From: Heliomicrobium gestii
Lineage (GTDB): Bacteria > Bacillota > Desulfitobacteriia > Heliobacteriales > Heliobacteriaceae
DNA: 64,000 nt
Direction: 5' to 3'
NCBI RefSeq assembly: GCF_009877435.1
Contig: NZ_WXEX01000012.1
Location: forward strand, 1-64,000
Shown: positions 33,131-41,275 of the stretch, one piece after another
Layout of the letters: the number at the start of each line of letters is the position of its first letter
Position numbering within the stretch: position 1 is the first letter of the stretch
Notes under the pieces: model-generated
Told to the model about the DNA's origin: nothing
Database searches by the model: none
The model's input: only the letters and a program-made list of their open reading frames with translations
Position numbers and translations under genes: made by a program

Positions 33131-35206
33131 CTATTCGACAGGTTTGACGATGGTGACGCCTTCCACATACTTGCGGCTCATGAGATGACGTTTTTTCCGG
33201 TCTTCTTTGCTTTCAAAGACAATGTCCATGTCGTAGTTTTCGGGATAGAGATGTGCGGCTTCGATGCGGAGGGAGAGGCGCTTGTGATTGATCATGATCT
33301 TTTTCTTCTTATACATGACCCCCACTTCGCCCCGGTGGTTCACCAATTCGCAGACGATGCCCATGCCGTCCAGGGTGGAGATGTAAACGGCGTCGCCCAG
33401 TTGAAAGGTCGTCTTCGCTTTCCCATTCACTGATTTTGACGGCTCTTTTGGCGCTGCGTTTGGCGTCGGCTTTTGGATTGGCTCTTGCGCCGTATTTTCA
33501 GCAGGCACTCTCTCTTGAATGACGGCGTCGTCTACCCCATCGAGATGTTGCAACTCTCGCTTTTCATCTTTCTCAAATCGTTCATTCCGAGCCGAAAAGA
33601 TGTTTTCGCCTTCGCGCCCGCCATCGCTCCCCTCGCTCCCTTTACCGTCCCTCCCCCACTGTTCCGGATAGGCCTGCTTCTCTTTGTAGGTCACCTCGTG
33701 GGCGCGTTCCACAATCCGGCGGTCCAACCCCAACCGCAAGGCGATCCGCAGGGCGTTGCTCTCGCCCGGGCGGCCGATGGTCAACCGGTACAGCGGTTGC
33801 AGGGTATCGATGTCAAAGGCCATACAGCCGTTTTTGAATCCCGGCTGGCTGGCGGAAAATTCCTTGATCTCGCTGTAATGGGTCGTCGCGACGATCGTTG
33901 CTCCCTTGCGGTAGATCTCCTCTAAGAGGGCGATGGCCAGGCCCATCCCTTCTGAAGGATCGGTCCCCGCGCCCAGTTCGTCCAGGATGACCAGGCTGTC
34001 GGGACTGGTGTCGGCCACAATGTCGATGATGTTGCAGATATGAGAGGAAAAGGTGCTCAGCGATTGTTCGATGCTCTGGCCGTCACCGATGTCGACGAGG
34101 ATATTGCGAAAGAGGGCCACCGAGCTCCCCGGGTCGGCGGGCACATGCAGGCCCGACTGGGCCATCACCGTAAGCAGGCCCACCGTTTTCAGCGCCACCG
34201 TCTTGCCGCCGGTGTTCGGACCGGTGATGACGAGCGCCCGGTAGTCTTCGCCGATAGAAAAATCGAGGGGAACGGCGGCGCGCCCAATCAGGGGGTGCCG
34301 CGCGCCGGTGAGGCGGATGATCCCTTCCCTGTTCACCTGCACGCCGACGCCGTCGATGGATCGGCTGTAGCGAGCCTTGGCAAAGGCGAAGTCGTATTGG
34401 GCCATCACCTCCATGTTGACTGACAGTTCCTGCTGGCAGGCGGCGACAAGGGCGGACAACTCGGCCAGGATTCGGAAGACCTCCTGCTCCTCCTGCGCCC
34501 GCAACAGGGCGATCTCTTCCTGAATGGGTCGAATCCCCTCCGGTTCGACAAAAACGGTGGAGCCGCTGGCTGAACTGTCGAGAACCATCCCACGGACACA
34601 GTGCCGCCACTCGCTGCGCACAGGGATGACATGGCGGCCGTTGCGCACGGTGACAAGCGCTTCTTGCAGGTACTTGCGCGTCTCCGGCGATTTGAGGATG
34701 CTCTCCAGTCGCCCCTTCAATCGCCCTTCCGTCGCCGCGATGCGCCGCCGGATTTTAGCCAGTTCAGCGCTGGCCTGATCGTCGACCTGTTCATGGACGA
34801 TCGACTGCTCAATTCGCTCCATCACACCGGTCAGTTCGTGGATGGACAAGGCGTAGGCGCTGACCATCGGCGCCGTATGGCGCAACTCCTGCATCACTTT
34901 TTTCAGTTTGTTCCCGTCCCGCAAAAAGCCGTGCAATGCCGCCAGTTCCTGCGCCGTCAGCACATACCCTTTCTCCGGTTTGTCCAGGATTTTTCCCATG
35001 TCTGTCAAGGCGTGGAGCGGCACGCCGGAACGCCGGTGCAGTATGTCCCGCGCTTCCGTCGTCTCCTGAAGCCACCGCTCCACCGTCTTTTGCTCCCCTG
35101 CCGGGGTCAGGTTGTCGATCATCGCTTTCGCCTGGTCGGACAAGGCGAATTCTTTGATCCGTTCTTTAATCTTGTCGAATTCGAGCATCTGCATGGATTT
35201 CATCAT
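33131..35206 (-). CDS. MutS2-family ATPase lacking the Smr domain
   Basis: 691 residues from ATG 35206 (GGAGG at 5 bases; ATG 35203 also fits). MutS2 acts on recombination intermediates and collided ribosomes in Firmicutes. Present: N-terminal helical core starting MLEFDKIKERI, VRNGRHVIPVRSEWR, ATPase with Walker A GPNTGGKTVALKT, DIGDGQSIEQSLSTFSSH and Walker B LVILDELGAGTDP, then ATTHYSEIKEFS. After the coiled part, an acidic and Pro-rich linker, and a KOW-like domain (LGDAVYISTLDGMGIVCEL), the protein ends; the DLRG...HGKGTGALR Smr nuclease domain of full MutS2 (about 780 residues) is absent. It may be a paralogue with a non-nucleolytic role. Confidence 0.85.
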   Translation of the reverse strand: MMKSMQMLEFDKIKERIKEFALSDQAKAMIDNLTPAGEQKTVERWLQETTEARDILHRRSGVPLHALTDMGKILDKPEKGYVLTAQELAALHGFLRDGNKLKKVMQELRHTAPMVSAYALSIHELTGVMERIEQSIVHEQVDDQASAELAKIRRRIAATEGRLKGRLESILKSPETRKYLQEALVTVRNGRHVIPVRSEWRHCVRGMVLDSSASGSTVFVEPEGIRPIQEEIALLRAQEEQEVFRILAELSALVAACQQELSVNMEVMAQYDFAFAKARYSRSIDGVGVQVNREGIIRLTGARHPLIGRAAVPLDFSIGEDYRALVITGPNTGGKTVALKTVGLLTVMAQSGLHVPADPGSSVALFRNILVDIGDGQSIEQSLSTFSSHICNIIDIVADTSPDSLVILDELGAGTDPSEGMGLAIALLEEIYRKGATIVATTHYSEIKEFSASQPGFKNGCMAFDIDTLQPLYRLTIGRPGESNALRIALRLGLDRRIVERAHEVTYKEKQAYPEQWGRDGKGSEGSDGGREGENIFSARNERFEKDEKRELQHLDGVDDAVIQERVPAENTAQEPIQKPTPNAAPKEPSKSVNGKAKTTFQLGDAVYISTLDGMGIVCELVNHRGEVGVMYKKKKIMINHKRLSLRIEAAHLYPENYDMDIVFESKEDRKKRHLMSRKYVEGVTIVKPVE

Positions 35207-35251
35207 CTGTTCCTCCTCTGTCATCGCGCGACATGTCATCGCGAGACTTTT

Positions 35252-35296
35252 AAAATAAAAAAGGTTGTCGATGAACCGTCGTTCACCCACAACCTT
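35252..35296 (-). terminator. Strong terminator hairpin 46 bases before mutS2
   Basis: On the minus strand AAGGTTGT ... ACAACCTT with an inner GGTGAAC/GGTTCATC arm, about 18 bp in all, followed by TTTTATTTT. It separates mutS2 from the upstream non-coding RNA and could be an attenuator of mutS2 read-through. Confidence 0.75.
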
Positions 35297-35399
35297 CTCC
35301 TGGCATCGCCAATGCACCCTTGTTGGGAAGCCCGATCCAATCGGGTGACGTCAACACCAGGTCAACGCCGCCCGGAAAGGACACCGCACCCCAAAAGGG

Positions 35400-35658
35400 C
35401 ATAAAAATGCCGTGCTAGGACAGCACGGCATGCATTGATCTTTGCATTCCGAATTGGCTGGCGAGCAAGCCGCTGTTCTGAACAATTCAGACCTGAAAAG
35501 GGTAGAAAAATCTAGCCCCTGAAACAGCAACGTCAATCGCACCGCTCACATTCCTGTGATCGGGGTTGCGCCGCTTAGAGGGGATTCCCTTTCAGACCTT
35601 ATGGAATTGTTAGCTCAGAACAACCGCAGACATACACCATACTCCCAATCGTTTTTAC
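35400..35658 (-). ncRNA. Probable structured non-coding RNA, 6S-like
   Basis: A transcription unit without a protein frame: TTGACA-17-TAAGGT promoter upstream, and a terminator at its end. The body folds as a rod: outer stem of about 10 bp between 35615-35627 and 35470-35481 (TGTTCTGA / TCAGAACA core), a large internal loop, a second stem CTGAAAGGG / CCCTTTTCAG, a third CCCCT / AGGGG, GCAAC / GTTGC, and a tip CACA-GGAA-TGTG. Closing stem, central bubble and terminal arm are the plan of 6S RNA, which binds the vegetative RNA polymerase. I cannot align it to known 6S sequences, so other structured RNAs remain possible. Confidence 0.5.
35402..35430 (-). terminator. Terminator of the 6S-like RNA
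   Basis: Perfect 9 bp stem TGCCGTGCT / AGCACGGCA with a 5-base loop, followed by TTTTTAT on the minus strand. Confidence 0.85.
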
Positions 35659-35664
35659 GCATTT

Positions 35665-35693
35665 ACCTTAGCAGGAAAAACAAATCTTGTCAA
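35665..35693 (-). promoter_or_regulatory. Promoter of the 6S-like RNA
   Basis: Consensus TTGACA (35688-35693), exactly 17 bases, then TAAGGT (35665-35670), on the minus strand. Predicted start near 35658. Confidence 0.7.
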
Positions 35694-35864
35694 GTTCGAC
35701 GCTGCCTGCCGATCATCGCCAAAGACGACTCATCGAGGCGAGAGGAAAATTTCACCGTTTCTGGCTGTCATTCATATGTTATGGCAAACCGACGTCTTTC
35801 CCGAACGGAAGACATCCCAGCGGAAAAGACAGGATGATTGTTTGGCAAGGAAGGTGTCACCTCG

Positions 35865-36542
35865 ATGTATGATGACGATGATGAACTGTACGGGGCCTCC
35901 CAGCAGCCTGCGCCTGGGCTGCCGCCCGCCCGCAGGCCCCAGCCCGGACCGGGACCCTTCCCCGGACCGGGACCCTTCCCTGGACCGGGACCTTTCCCTG
36001 GACCGGGACCTTTCCCCGGACCGGGACCCTCTCCTGGACCGGGACCCTTCCCCGGACCGGGACCTACACCGGGAGAACCGGAAGAACTCGGTGAGTTCCG
36101 CCGGCGCGACCTTGTTCCATTCTACCGCTACTTCAATCCCACGATCACCGATCATTTTTACACGACAAACTTCAATGAACTCGGCTTTGGGCGAAGCGGT
36201 TACCGCTTCGAAGGGATCGCCTGCTTGGTCTACGCAAGGCAACGGCCCGGCACAACGCCCCTTTACCGCTACTGGAACCCCACCATCGGCGACCATTTCT
36301 ACACGACTAATTTCGGCGAACTCGGTTCAGGCGCCCAGGGATACCAGTTTGAAGGAATCGCCTGCTATGTCTTCCCCACCGAGCGCCCCCGAACGGTTCC
36401 CCTGTACCGCTACTGGAACCCCACCGCCGGCGACCATTTCTACACGATCAATTTCAATGAGTTGGGCAGGGGCAGCGGCGGTTATATCTTCGAAGGCATT
36501 CAATGTTATGTCTATCCCACCTTCCCCTTTTTCGGCCGGTAA
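35865..36542 (+). CDS. DUF5648 repeat protein with Gly-Pro-Phe hexapeptide linker
   Basis: 225 residues; ATG 35865 with AAGGAAGGTG about 9 bases upstream (a TTG at 35838 is less likely). An acidic start MYDDDDEL, a proline-rich spacer of seven GPGPFP units (residues about 27-68), then three copies of a 44-residue module: YRYFNPTITDHFYTTNF, YRYWNPTIGDHFYTTNF and YRYWNPTAGDHFYTINF, each followed by G..GY.FEGI.CYV. These match DUF5648, a module often seen in surface or hydrolase-associated proteins. No signal peptide is evident, so its location is unclear. Confidence 0.8.
   Translation: MYDDDDELYGASQQPAPGLPPARRPQPGPGPFPGPGPFPGPGPFPGPGPFPGPGPSPGPGPFPGPGPTPGEPEELGEFRRRDLVPFYRYFNPTITDHFYTTNFNELGFGRSGYRFEGIACLVYARQRPGTTPLYRYWNPTIGDHFYTTNFGELGSGAQGYQFEGIACYVFPTERPRTVPLYRYWNPTAGDHFYTINFNELGRGSGGYIFEGIQCYVYPTFPFFGR
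35943..36068 (+). repeat. Seven tandem copies of an 18-base coding repeat
   Basis: Unit CCCGGACCGGGACCCTTC with third-position changes (CCT/CCC, CCC/CCT), encoding Pro-Gly-Pro-Gly-Pro-Phe. The fifth and seventh copies vary at their ends (CTCT, TACA). The near-identical DNA suggests recent expansion and possible copy-number variation. Confidence 0.9.
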
Positions 36543-36688
36543 ACGGTCGCCCTATTGAAAACGTGCAAACCCGCCAGGAGACATCGTCTTCACGTATCGG
36601 CAAGGTGTGCGAAAGAAAGGCAAGACTACGGGTAAAAACACAGGCAAGAACAACTTTATTGCACCATCGTCGCCAAAATAAAGCGCAA

Positions 36689-36723
36689 AAGGGCGGTTCC
36701 GAAGGAAACTCGGAACCGCCCTT
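36689..36723. terminator. Bidirectional terminator between convergent genes
   Basis: A perfect 14 bp stem AAGGGCGGTTCCGA / TCGGAACCGCCCTT with a 7-base loop. On the minus strand it runs into TTTTGCG, on the plus strand into ATTCTC. It separates the DUF5648 gene from the nitroreductase gene. Confidence 0.8.
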
Positions 36724-36753
36724 ATTCTCTATTGATTTTGCGACCCAGAGCGC

Positions 36754-37323
36754 TTATTCCAGGATCAGTTCCCGCAGCGGGCGCTTCGGCACATGGTGAG
36801 TGCCATCCTCATCACGCCAGTATTTGACGTCGCCATCTGCTCCGATCTGCTCGATGACCACCGTCTCTTTCGGTTTGCCCAGCGCGATGACGAGCAGGAT
36901 CTCGTAACGCTCGGGGATCTGCAAGGCTTCCGCCAGTTCCTGCCGCTTGATGGAAGCGATGATGCATCCGCCCAGGCCTTTTTCCACAGCCCCGAGCAGG
37001 ATGCTCTGGCTGGCAATGCCATGATCGACGAAGTAGTTTTGGCTGATCTCCCGGTCTCCAAGGATAACGATATAACCCGAGGGTCTTTCCCCGGCTACCG
37101 GTCCCGGCCATTCTTTCAGATAACCCGCCCAAGAGAGGGTGGGGAAAATCTTATCGTTTTTCTCCCGGTCATGAGAAAGGATGTACTTTAACGGTTGCCG
37201 GTTCGCCCCGGAGGCAGACAGGCGGGCCAATTCGATCAGTTCCGTAAGTGTTTCCCGGCTGATGGAATGGCTCTCGTGAAAGCGACGGAAGCTGCGATTG
37301 CGTGCGACGAGTCCGTAGAGCAT
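36754..37323 (-). CDS. Nitroreductase family protein (FMN-dependent)
   Basis: 189 residues; ATG 37323 with AAGGGGGTT at about 5 bases. Opens with the family pattern LVARNRSFRRF (FMN phosphate-binding Arg/Ser), LARLSASGANRQPLKYIL, then a middle region with DHGIASQSILLGAVEKGLGGCII (second FMN contact) and IPERYEILLVIALGKP, close to the usual nitroreductase ending. Typical size. Electron donor and substrate are not predictable. Divergent from the SfsA-fusion gene. Confidence 0.9.
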   Translation of the reverse strand: MLYGLVARNRSFRRFHESHSISRETLTELIELARLSASGANRQPLKYILSHDREKNDKIFPTLSWAGYLKEWPGPVAGERPSGYIVILGDREISQNYFVDHGIASQSILLGAVEKGLGGCIIASIKRQELAEALQIPERYEILLVIALGKPKETVVIEQIGADGDVKYWRDEDGTHHVPKRPLRELILE

Positions 37324-37502
37324 GGAACAACCCCCTTGTTGCTGTCATCACAATTAGCATACCATGAAGCGGGCGATCGCGCATGCCCTTTTTTCAAGCG
37401 CCGGCGAGAGACCCATCGGAGAAAAGGCTTTCCTTCCCGGCGTTGAAAAGGATAGAATAGTAGCGGCGCCGCCGCTGCGGCGGGATGGGAGGAAATGCGA
37501 AA

Positions 37503-38663
37503 ATGTCCGACTCTTTTTTTGGTGAAGTGAAAAGGGCCGCCTTTCTCCGCCGGCCCAACCGTTTTATCGTCGAATGTGACCTGGAGGGAGAACCGGTCCG
37601 GGCCTACCTGCCCAATCCGGGTCGCCTCTGGGAGTTATTCTTTCCCGGTGTGACCCTCTTTCTTTCCACCGCTCCCGAAGGCCGTCGAACGGCCTATACG
37701 GTCGTCGCCGTCGAACGGGACGGACTGCCCGTGATGCTGCACACGCACATGACGAACGAGGTGATTCACCGGCTGCTCACGGAAGGGCGCATCCCAGGGT
37801 TAGAGGATGCCGCTGTCGTCCGGCCCGAAGTAAAAGTCGGCCGCCACCGCTTTGATTTTCTGCTGGATCGCCAGGGAAAGCCCTTCTATCTGGAGGTAAA
37901 GTCATGCACCCTTTTTGAAGGCGCCATGGCCATGTTCCCTGACGCCGTCACCGATCGGGGCCGGCGCCATCTGGAAGAACTGGCCGCCCTCTCCCGACGG
38001 GAAGGGGTGGCTTGCGGCGTTCTCATCGCCGTGCAATGGCCCCGGGCGCGCTGGTTTTTGCCCGATTATCACACCGACTTCGCTTTTGCCCAGACCTTCC
38101 TGGATGTCCGCCATGACCTGTGGCTGCAGGCCCTCTCCCTGTCCTGGCGCGACGACCTGAGCCTGGGCGACGCTGTCGCTCCCGTATCCATCCCCTGGAG
38201 CTTTCTCGAAAATGAGCTCCACGATGGGGGTTGCTACCTCCTCGTCCTGGCGTTGACAAGGGAAACGCCCCTGACCATCGGCAGCCTGGGAGAGCGGATC
38301 TTCCCCGCCGGCTATTATGTCTATACAGGCAGCGCCAAGAAAAACCTGACCCAGCGGATCGATCGCCACTGCCGCAAGCGCAAGAACTTCCACTGGCACA
38401 TCGATACCCTGCGTGACGCCGCAGCAAGTTGCACCGCCTTGGCCGTACGGACGACAGAGGATCTGGAGCATGAACTTGCCCAGGCGCTGCGGCCCATCGC
38501 CCAAGGGGAGACGCCCAATTTCGGCTGCTCCGACTGTTCCTGTTCGAGCCACCTGTTCTATTTTGCCGAAAATCCGCTGCGCCAGCGGGCTTTCATCAAC
38601 CTGTTGCAGCGATTCCGCATGGGGCGCGTCGAAGAGCGGTTGCTCTCTCCCGCAAAAGCATAG
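37503..38663 (+). CDS. sfsA: SfsA family protein fused to a DUF123 (GIY-YIG-like) domain
   Basis: 386 residues from ATG 37503, 7 bases after GGGAGGAAA. Residues 1-230 are SfsA: FIVECDLEGEPVRAYLPNPGRL, RPEVKVGRHRFDFLL, YLEVKSCTL and FPDAVTDRGRRHLEEL, containing the D...ExK nuclease-type residues. Residues 240-370 match DUF123: CYLLVLALTRE, FPAGYYVYTGSAKKNLTQRIDRHCR, KNFHWHIDTL and a C-terminal GCSDCSCSSHLFYF. SfsA members bind DNA and may degrade RNA/DNA; the fusion suggests a two-domain nuclease. Function in sugar fermentation is historical only. Confidence 0.88.
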   Translation: MSDSFFGEVKRAAFLRRPNRFIVECDLEGEPVRAYLPNPGRLWELFFPGVTLFLSTAPEGRRTAYTVVAVERDGLPVMLHTHMTNEVIHRLLTEGRIPGLEDAAVVRPEVKVGRHRFDFLLDRQGKPFYLEVKSCTLFEGAMAMFPDAVTDRGRRHLEELAALSRREGVACGVLIAVQWPRARWFLPDYHTDFAFAQTFLDVRHDLWLQALSLSWRDDLSLGDAVAPVSIPWSFLENELHDGGCYLLVLALTRETPLTIGSLGERIFPAGYYVYTGSAKKNLTQRIDRHCRKRKNFHWHIDTLRDAAASCTALAVRTTEDLEHELAQALRPIAQGETPNFGCSDCSCSSHLFYFAENPLRQRAFINLLQRFRMGRVEERLLSPAKA

Positions 38664-38766
38664 CGATCCGAACAGGGCACGCCCTGACCGGTAACTAGCC
38701 TGAGAGCATGTGATGGCATGTGAACGCAATGTCGGCAACAGCCATGGGATAGCCGGACAACCCATT

Positions 38767-39606
38767 TTACATGTCTTTGGCGAAACCCTGGATTTTTTCC
38801 GCAGCCAGGGCCAATTGCTCCATCGCCTCGGAGATCTGGTGGGTCGCCTGGGCTTGGGCGGAGCTCAGTTCATCGGACCGCGCGATTTTCTGACCCATCT
38901 TATGGATGTCCTCGGCGATGCTGGTGAGGATGTTCTTGATCTCTTTCACCGATTGTTCACTGTCCATGGACATCTTGCGGATCTCGCCGGCGACGACAGA
39001 AAAGCCCCGACCATGTTCGCCGGCGCGAGCCGATTCGATGGAGGCGTTTAACCCGAGCAGGTTGGTCTTGCTGGCGATGCCGGTGATGAACTTGAGGATG
39101 TCATCGGTCTTTTTCAGGCGTTGCAGCACGGCATCGCTGGAGGTCTTCAATTCCGAGAGATGGGCGGCCAGGTTGCCGGCCGTGGCGGCCACCTCCTGGC
39201 TGGTGGCCGTCATCTCTTCCGATGACGCGGCCAACGATTGGGCGATGTCCTGTAGCTCCAGTTGAGCCGTCACATTCACGCCCATTCCCATGGCGCCGAT
39301 GATCTGCCCCTGTTCATTGCGAACTGGGGCTGTAACTGCTTTAAAGGCTACGCCGTAAGCCTCCTTGGGGACGACGGTAACCTGCGGTGACCCGGAACGC
39401 AGCACCTCATACATACCGTCCCCCGGTTTAACGGCCTCTCCAACGCGGACTTTGACATCGATGCCCTTGCCCGGCGCGTAATAGACAAAACGCTCTGTGT
39501 CCGTTACCGCCAGCATGCAGTCGACGGGCAGGATGGTTTTAAAAAAGGGGGCGCTGTTTATGATCAGCGTGAGGACGTCAGCCCCTGTTGTTTCCCGATG
39601 ATCCAT
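38767..39606 (-). CDS. Soluble methyl-accepting chemotaxis-type protein
   Basis: 279 residues; ATG 39606 with AAAGGAG 10 bases upstream. No membrane helix. Residues 1-115 form a PAS-like sensor ([35 protein letters not shown]); residues 120-278 are the coiled-coil signalling domain, with the hairpin tip consensus [34 protein letters not shown] (shown in short: [20 protein letters not shown]). Short soluble receptors of this type may sense intracellular redox or energy state and signal to CheA. Divergent from a PilZ protein. Confidence 0.88.
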   Translation of the reverse strand: MDHRETTGADVLTLIINSAPFFKTILPVDCMLAVTDTERFVYYAPGKGIDVKVRVGEAVKPGDGMYEVLRSGSPQVTVVPKEAYGVAFKAVTAPVRNEQGQIIGAMGMGVNVTAQLELQDIAQSLAASSEEMTATSQEVAATAGNLAAHLSELKTSSDAVLQRLKKTDDILKFITGIASKTNLLGLNASIESARAGEHGRGFSVVAGEIRKMSMDSEQSVKEIKNILTSIAEDIHKMGQKIARSDELSSAQAQATHQISEAMEQLALAAEKIQGFAKDM

Positions 39607-39852
39607 TAGTTTGTCGCTCCTTTCCCTGTTTCATCGCTTGCGCTTAACCCACTCGACGAACTGGTTAACGAATATTCGATTTATTCAGTTCGACGGAAAA
39701 AACCGTTCTCCTGTTCCTTCTACGGGGGAAAACCAATTTATTCAAGCTGGCCTGTTTCTTTCCCAGCAACAACAGAGGAAAATTTGTCCAATGCGAAGAA
39801 TGGTATGGAATCTTAAAATATTGCCACCAGAAGAAACTTAGGGGGGATTGCT

Positions 39853-40203
39853 GTGGTTTTTTCAGAAAAACGTGTCCACCCTCGTGTCGATGTAAATTGG
39901 AAAGGAGAGGTGTTTGCGTCCGATGGAATCGACCTCCTGGCTCCTGTGCAGATTCACAACATCAGCTTCGGGGGGCTCCTCCTCATCTGTGACCGGCCGC
40001 TAGTCGTCCATGAGCGTTACCAGATTCAACTCCCCATGGTCAAGACCTCGATCGAGATCGCTTGGAAGCACAAAGACCGCTATGGCGCTATGTTTGTGGA
40101 TCAGACGCCGGAAACGACCGATGTGATTCAAACCAAGGTGAATGAACTCCTCGTCGAATCAGCCCTGTCAGGATCGTTCGAGTTTCCCGGCGGCTTTTTC
40201 TAA
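39853..40203 (+). CDS. PilZ domain protein (c-di-GMP binding)
   Basis: 116 residues; GTG 39853 after GGGGGG at 6 bases. The c-di-GMP motif is present as R-x3-R in EKRVHPRVDV and as NISFGG ([D/N]xSxxG) about 30 residues later. The rest is the PilZ beta barrel (IQLPMVKTSIEIAWKHKDRYGAMF). A single-domain effector, likely controlling motility or surface processes; divergence from a chemotaxis-type gene fits that. Confidence 0.88.
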   Translation: MVFSEKRVHPRVDVNWKGEVFASDGIDLLAPVQIHNISFGGLLLICDRPLVVHERYQIQLPMVKTSIEIAWKHKDRYGAMFVDQTPETTDVIQTKVNELLVESALSGSFEFPGGFF

Positions 40204-40216
40204 AAAGCCCCACCAG

Positions 40217-40255
40217 AAAAGAGGCTGCGCGTCGAACCGTCGCGCAGCCTCTTTT
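40217..40255. terminator. Bidirectional terminator between PilZ gene and panE-like gene
   Basis: AAAAGAGGCTGCGCG / CGCGCAGCCTCTTTT, 15 bp perfect stem with an 8-base loop and T-tracts in both directions, between convergent genes. Confidence 0.9.
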
Positions 40256-40297
40256 CCATAGGCATGTTTGCTAAATATATGCCGAGGGCGGCCCCAC

Positions 40298-41233
40298 TCA
40301 GCCGCTTTGGGCGGACAGTTTGGCGTACACTTCGCCATGAACCGGTGTGGCGACACCCCATTTGGCTCCTGCCCGGACGATATAGCCGGAAAAAGACTCC
40401 AACTCCGTCCGGGTTCCCTTTTCCACATCCCGCTGCATCGATGTGGTGCTGTCAGGACCGAAGGAAAAAACCGATTTCATCGTCTCCTCGACGATCGTTT
40501 CGGGAAGGTTGACGCCCTGGGCTCGCGCAACCGCCGCCACCTCTTCCATCAAGGCGCGCAGCTGCGCCAATCGCTCCGGCTCGCCGGTGATGGCGCCGAC
40601 AGGCGCCTGGTAGAAGGAGGTGATCGCGCCGAGAGAACAGATGAGCAGATATTTGCTCCAGACGGCGACCTCTGCGTTTTCGACAACCTTGGCCAAGATG
40701 CCCGATTGACGGAACAGGCTCGCGATCGCTTCGATCTCCTCGGGGCGGATCTCCGGAAGACCGGGGCGGCTGTCGACGCCGTAAACGATCCGGCAGGCGC
40801 CGCCCGATTGCACGATGACGCCGGGTTGTTCGATCATCGAAAAGATATAGCAGCATCCGTTGAGCACCCGCCCTCGCGGCAAAAGTGCCCGCAACCGCTC
40901 GGCATGGTCGACGCCGTTCAACAGAGGCAGGATGATCGTCTGGTCGCCGATCAAGGGGGCCATTTGCGCCGCCGCCGATTCGAGATCATAGGTCTTGACG
41001 CAGAAGAGCACAAAATCGACGGGGCCGATCAGAGCGGCGTCATCTGTGGCCAGGACCGGTTTGGCCGTAAACTCACCCTCCTTGCTTTTTACGGTCAGTC
41101 CTTTCGCCGTTATCGCGTCCCGGTGACGTCCTCGAACAATAAAAAACACTTCATTATCGGCTGTAGCGGCGGCGGCCATTTTTCCACCGAAGTACCCGCC
41201 CACACCGCCCAGTCCGACGATTGCGATCCGCAT
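40298..41233 (-). CDS. panE: 2-dehydropantoate 2-reductase family protein (PanE/ApbA)
   Basis: 311 residues; ATG 41233 after GGAAGG about 12 bases upstream. NADPH-dependent reductase fold: N-terminal GLGGVGGYFGG dinucleotide motif, VKTYDLESAA, LLNGVDHAERL, and the helical C-terminal domain with WSKYLLICSLGAITSFYQAP and TSMQRDVEKGTRTELESFSGYIV. In the pantothenate pathway it makes pantoate, though members of this family outside pantothenate operons can act on other 2-oxo acids. No panB/panC nearby. Confidence 0.85.
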   Translation of the reverse strand: MRIAIVGLGGVGGYFGGKMAAAATADNEVFFIVRGRHRDAITAKGLTVKSKEGEFTAKPVLATDDAALIGPVDFVLFCVKTYDLESAAAQMAPLIGDQTIILPLLNGVDHAERLRALLPRGRVLNGCCYIFSMIEQPGVIVQSGGACRIVYGVDSRPGLPEIRPEEIEAIASLFRQSGILAKVVENAEVAVWSKYLLICSLGAITSFYQAPVGAITGEPERLAQLRALMEEVAAVARAQGVNLPETIVEETMKSVFSFGPDSTTSMQRDVEKGTRTELESFSGYIVRAGAKWGVATPVHGEVYAKLSAQSG

Positions 41234-41275
41234 ACGCTATTCAACCTTCCTTCGCGCGTTTATGGAGGACTTGAC

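Noticed and set aside
35297-35398. T-box leader for mutS2 (AAGGGTGCATTGG resembles the T-box)
   Set aside because: The conserved AGGGTGGNACCGCG is not present.
35943-36068. Regular repeat that could be taken for a CRISPR array
   Set aside because: Units are contiguous with no spacers and keep the reading frame of a protein.
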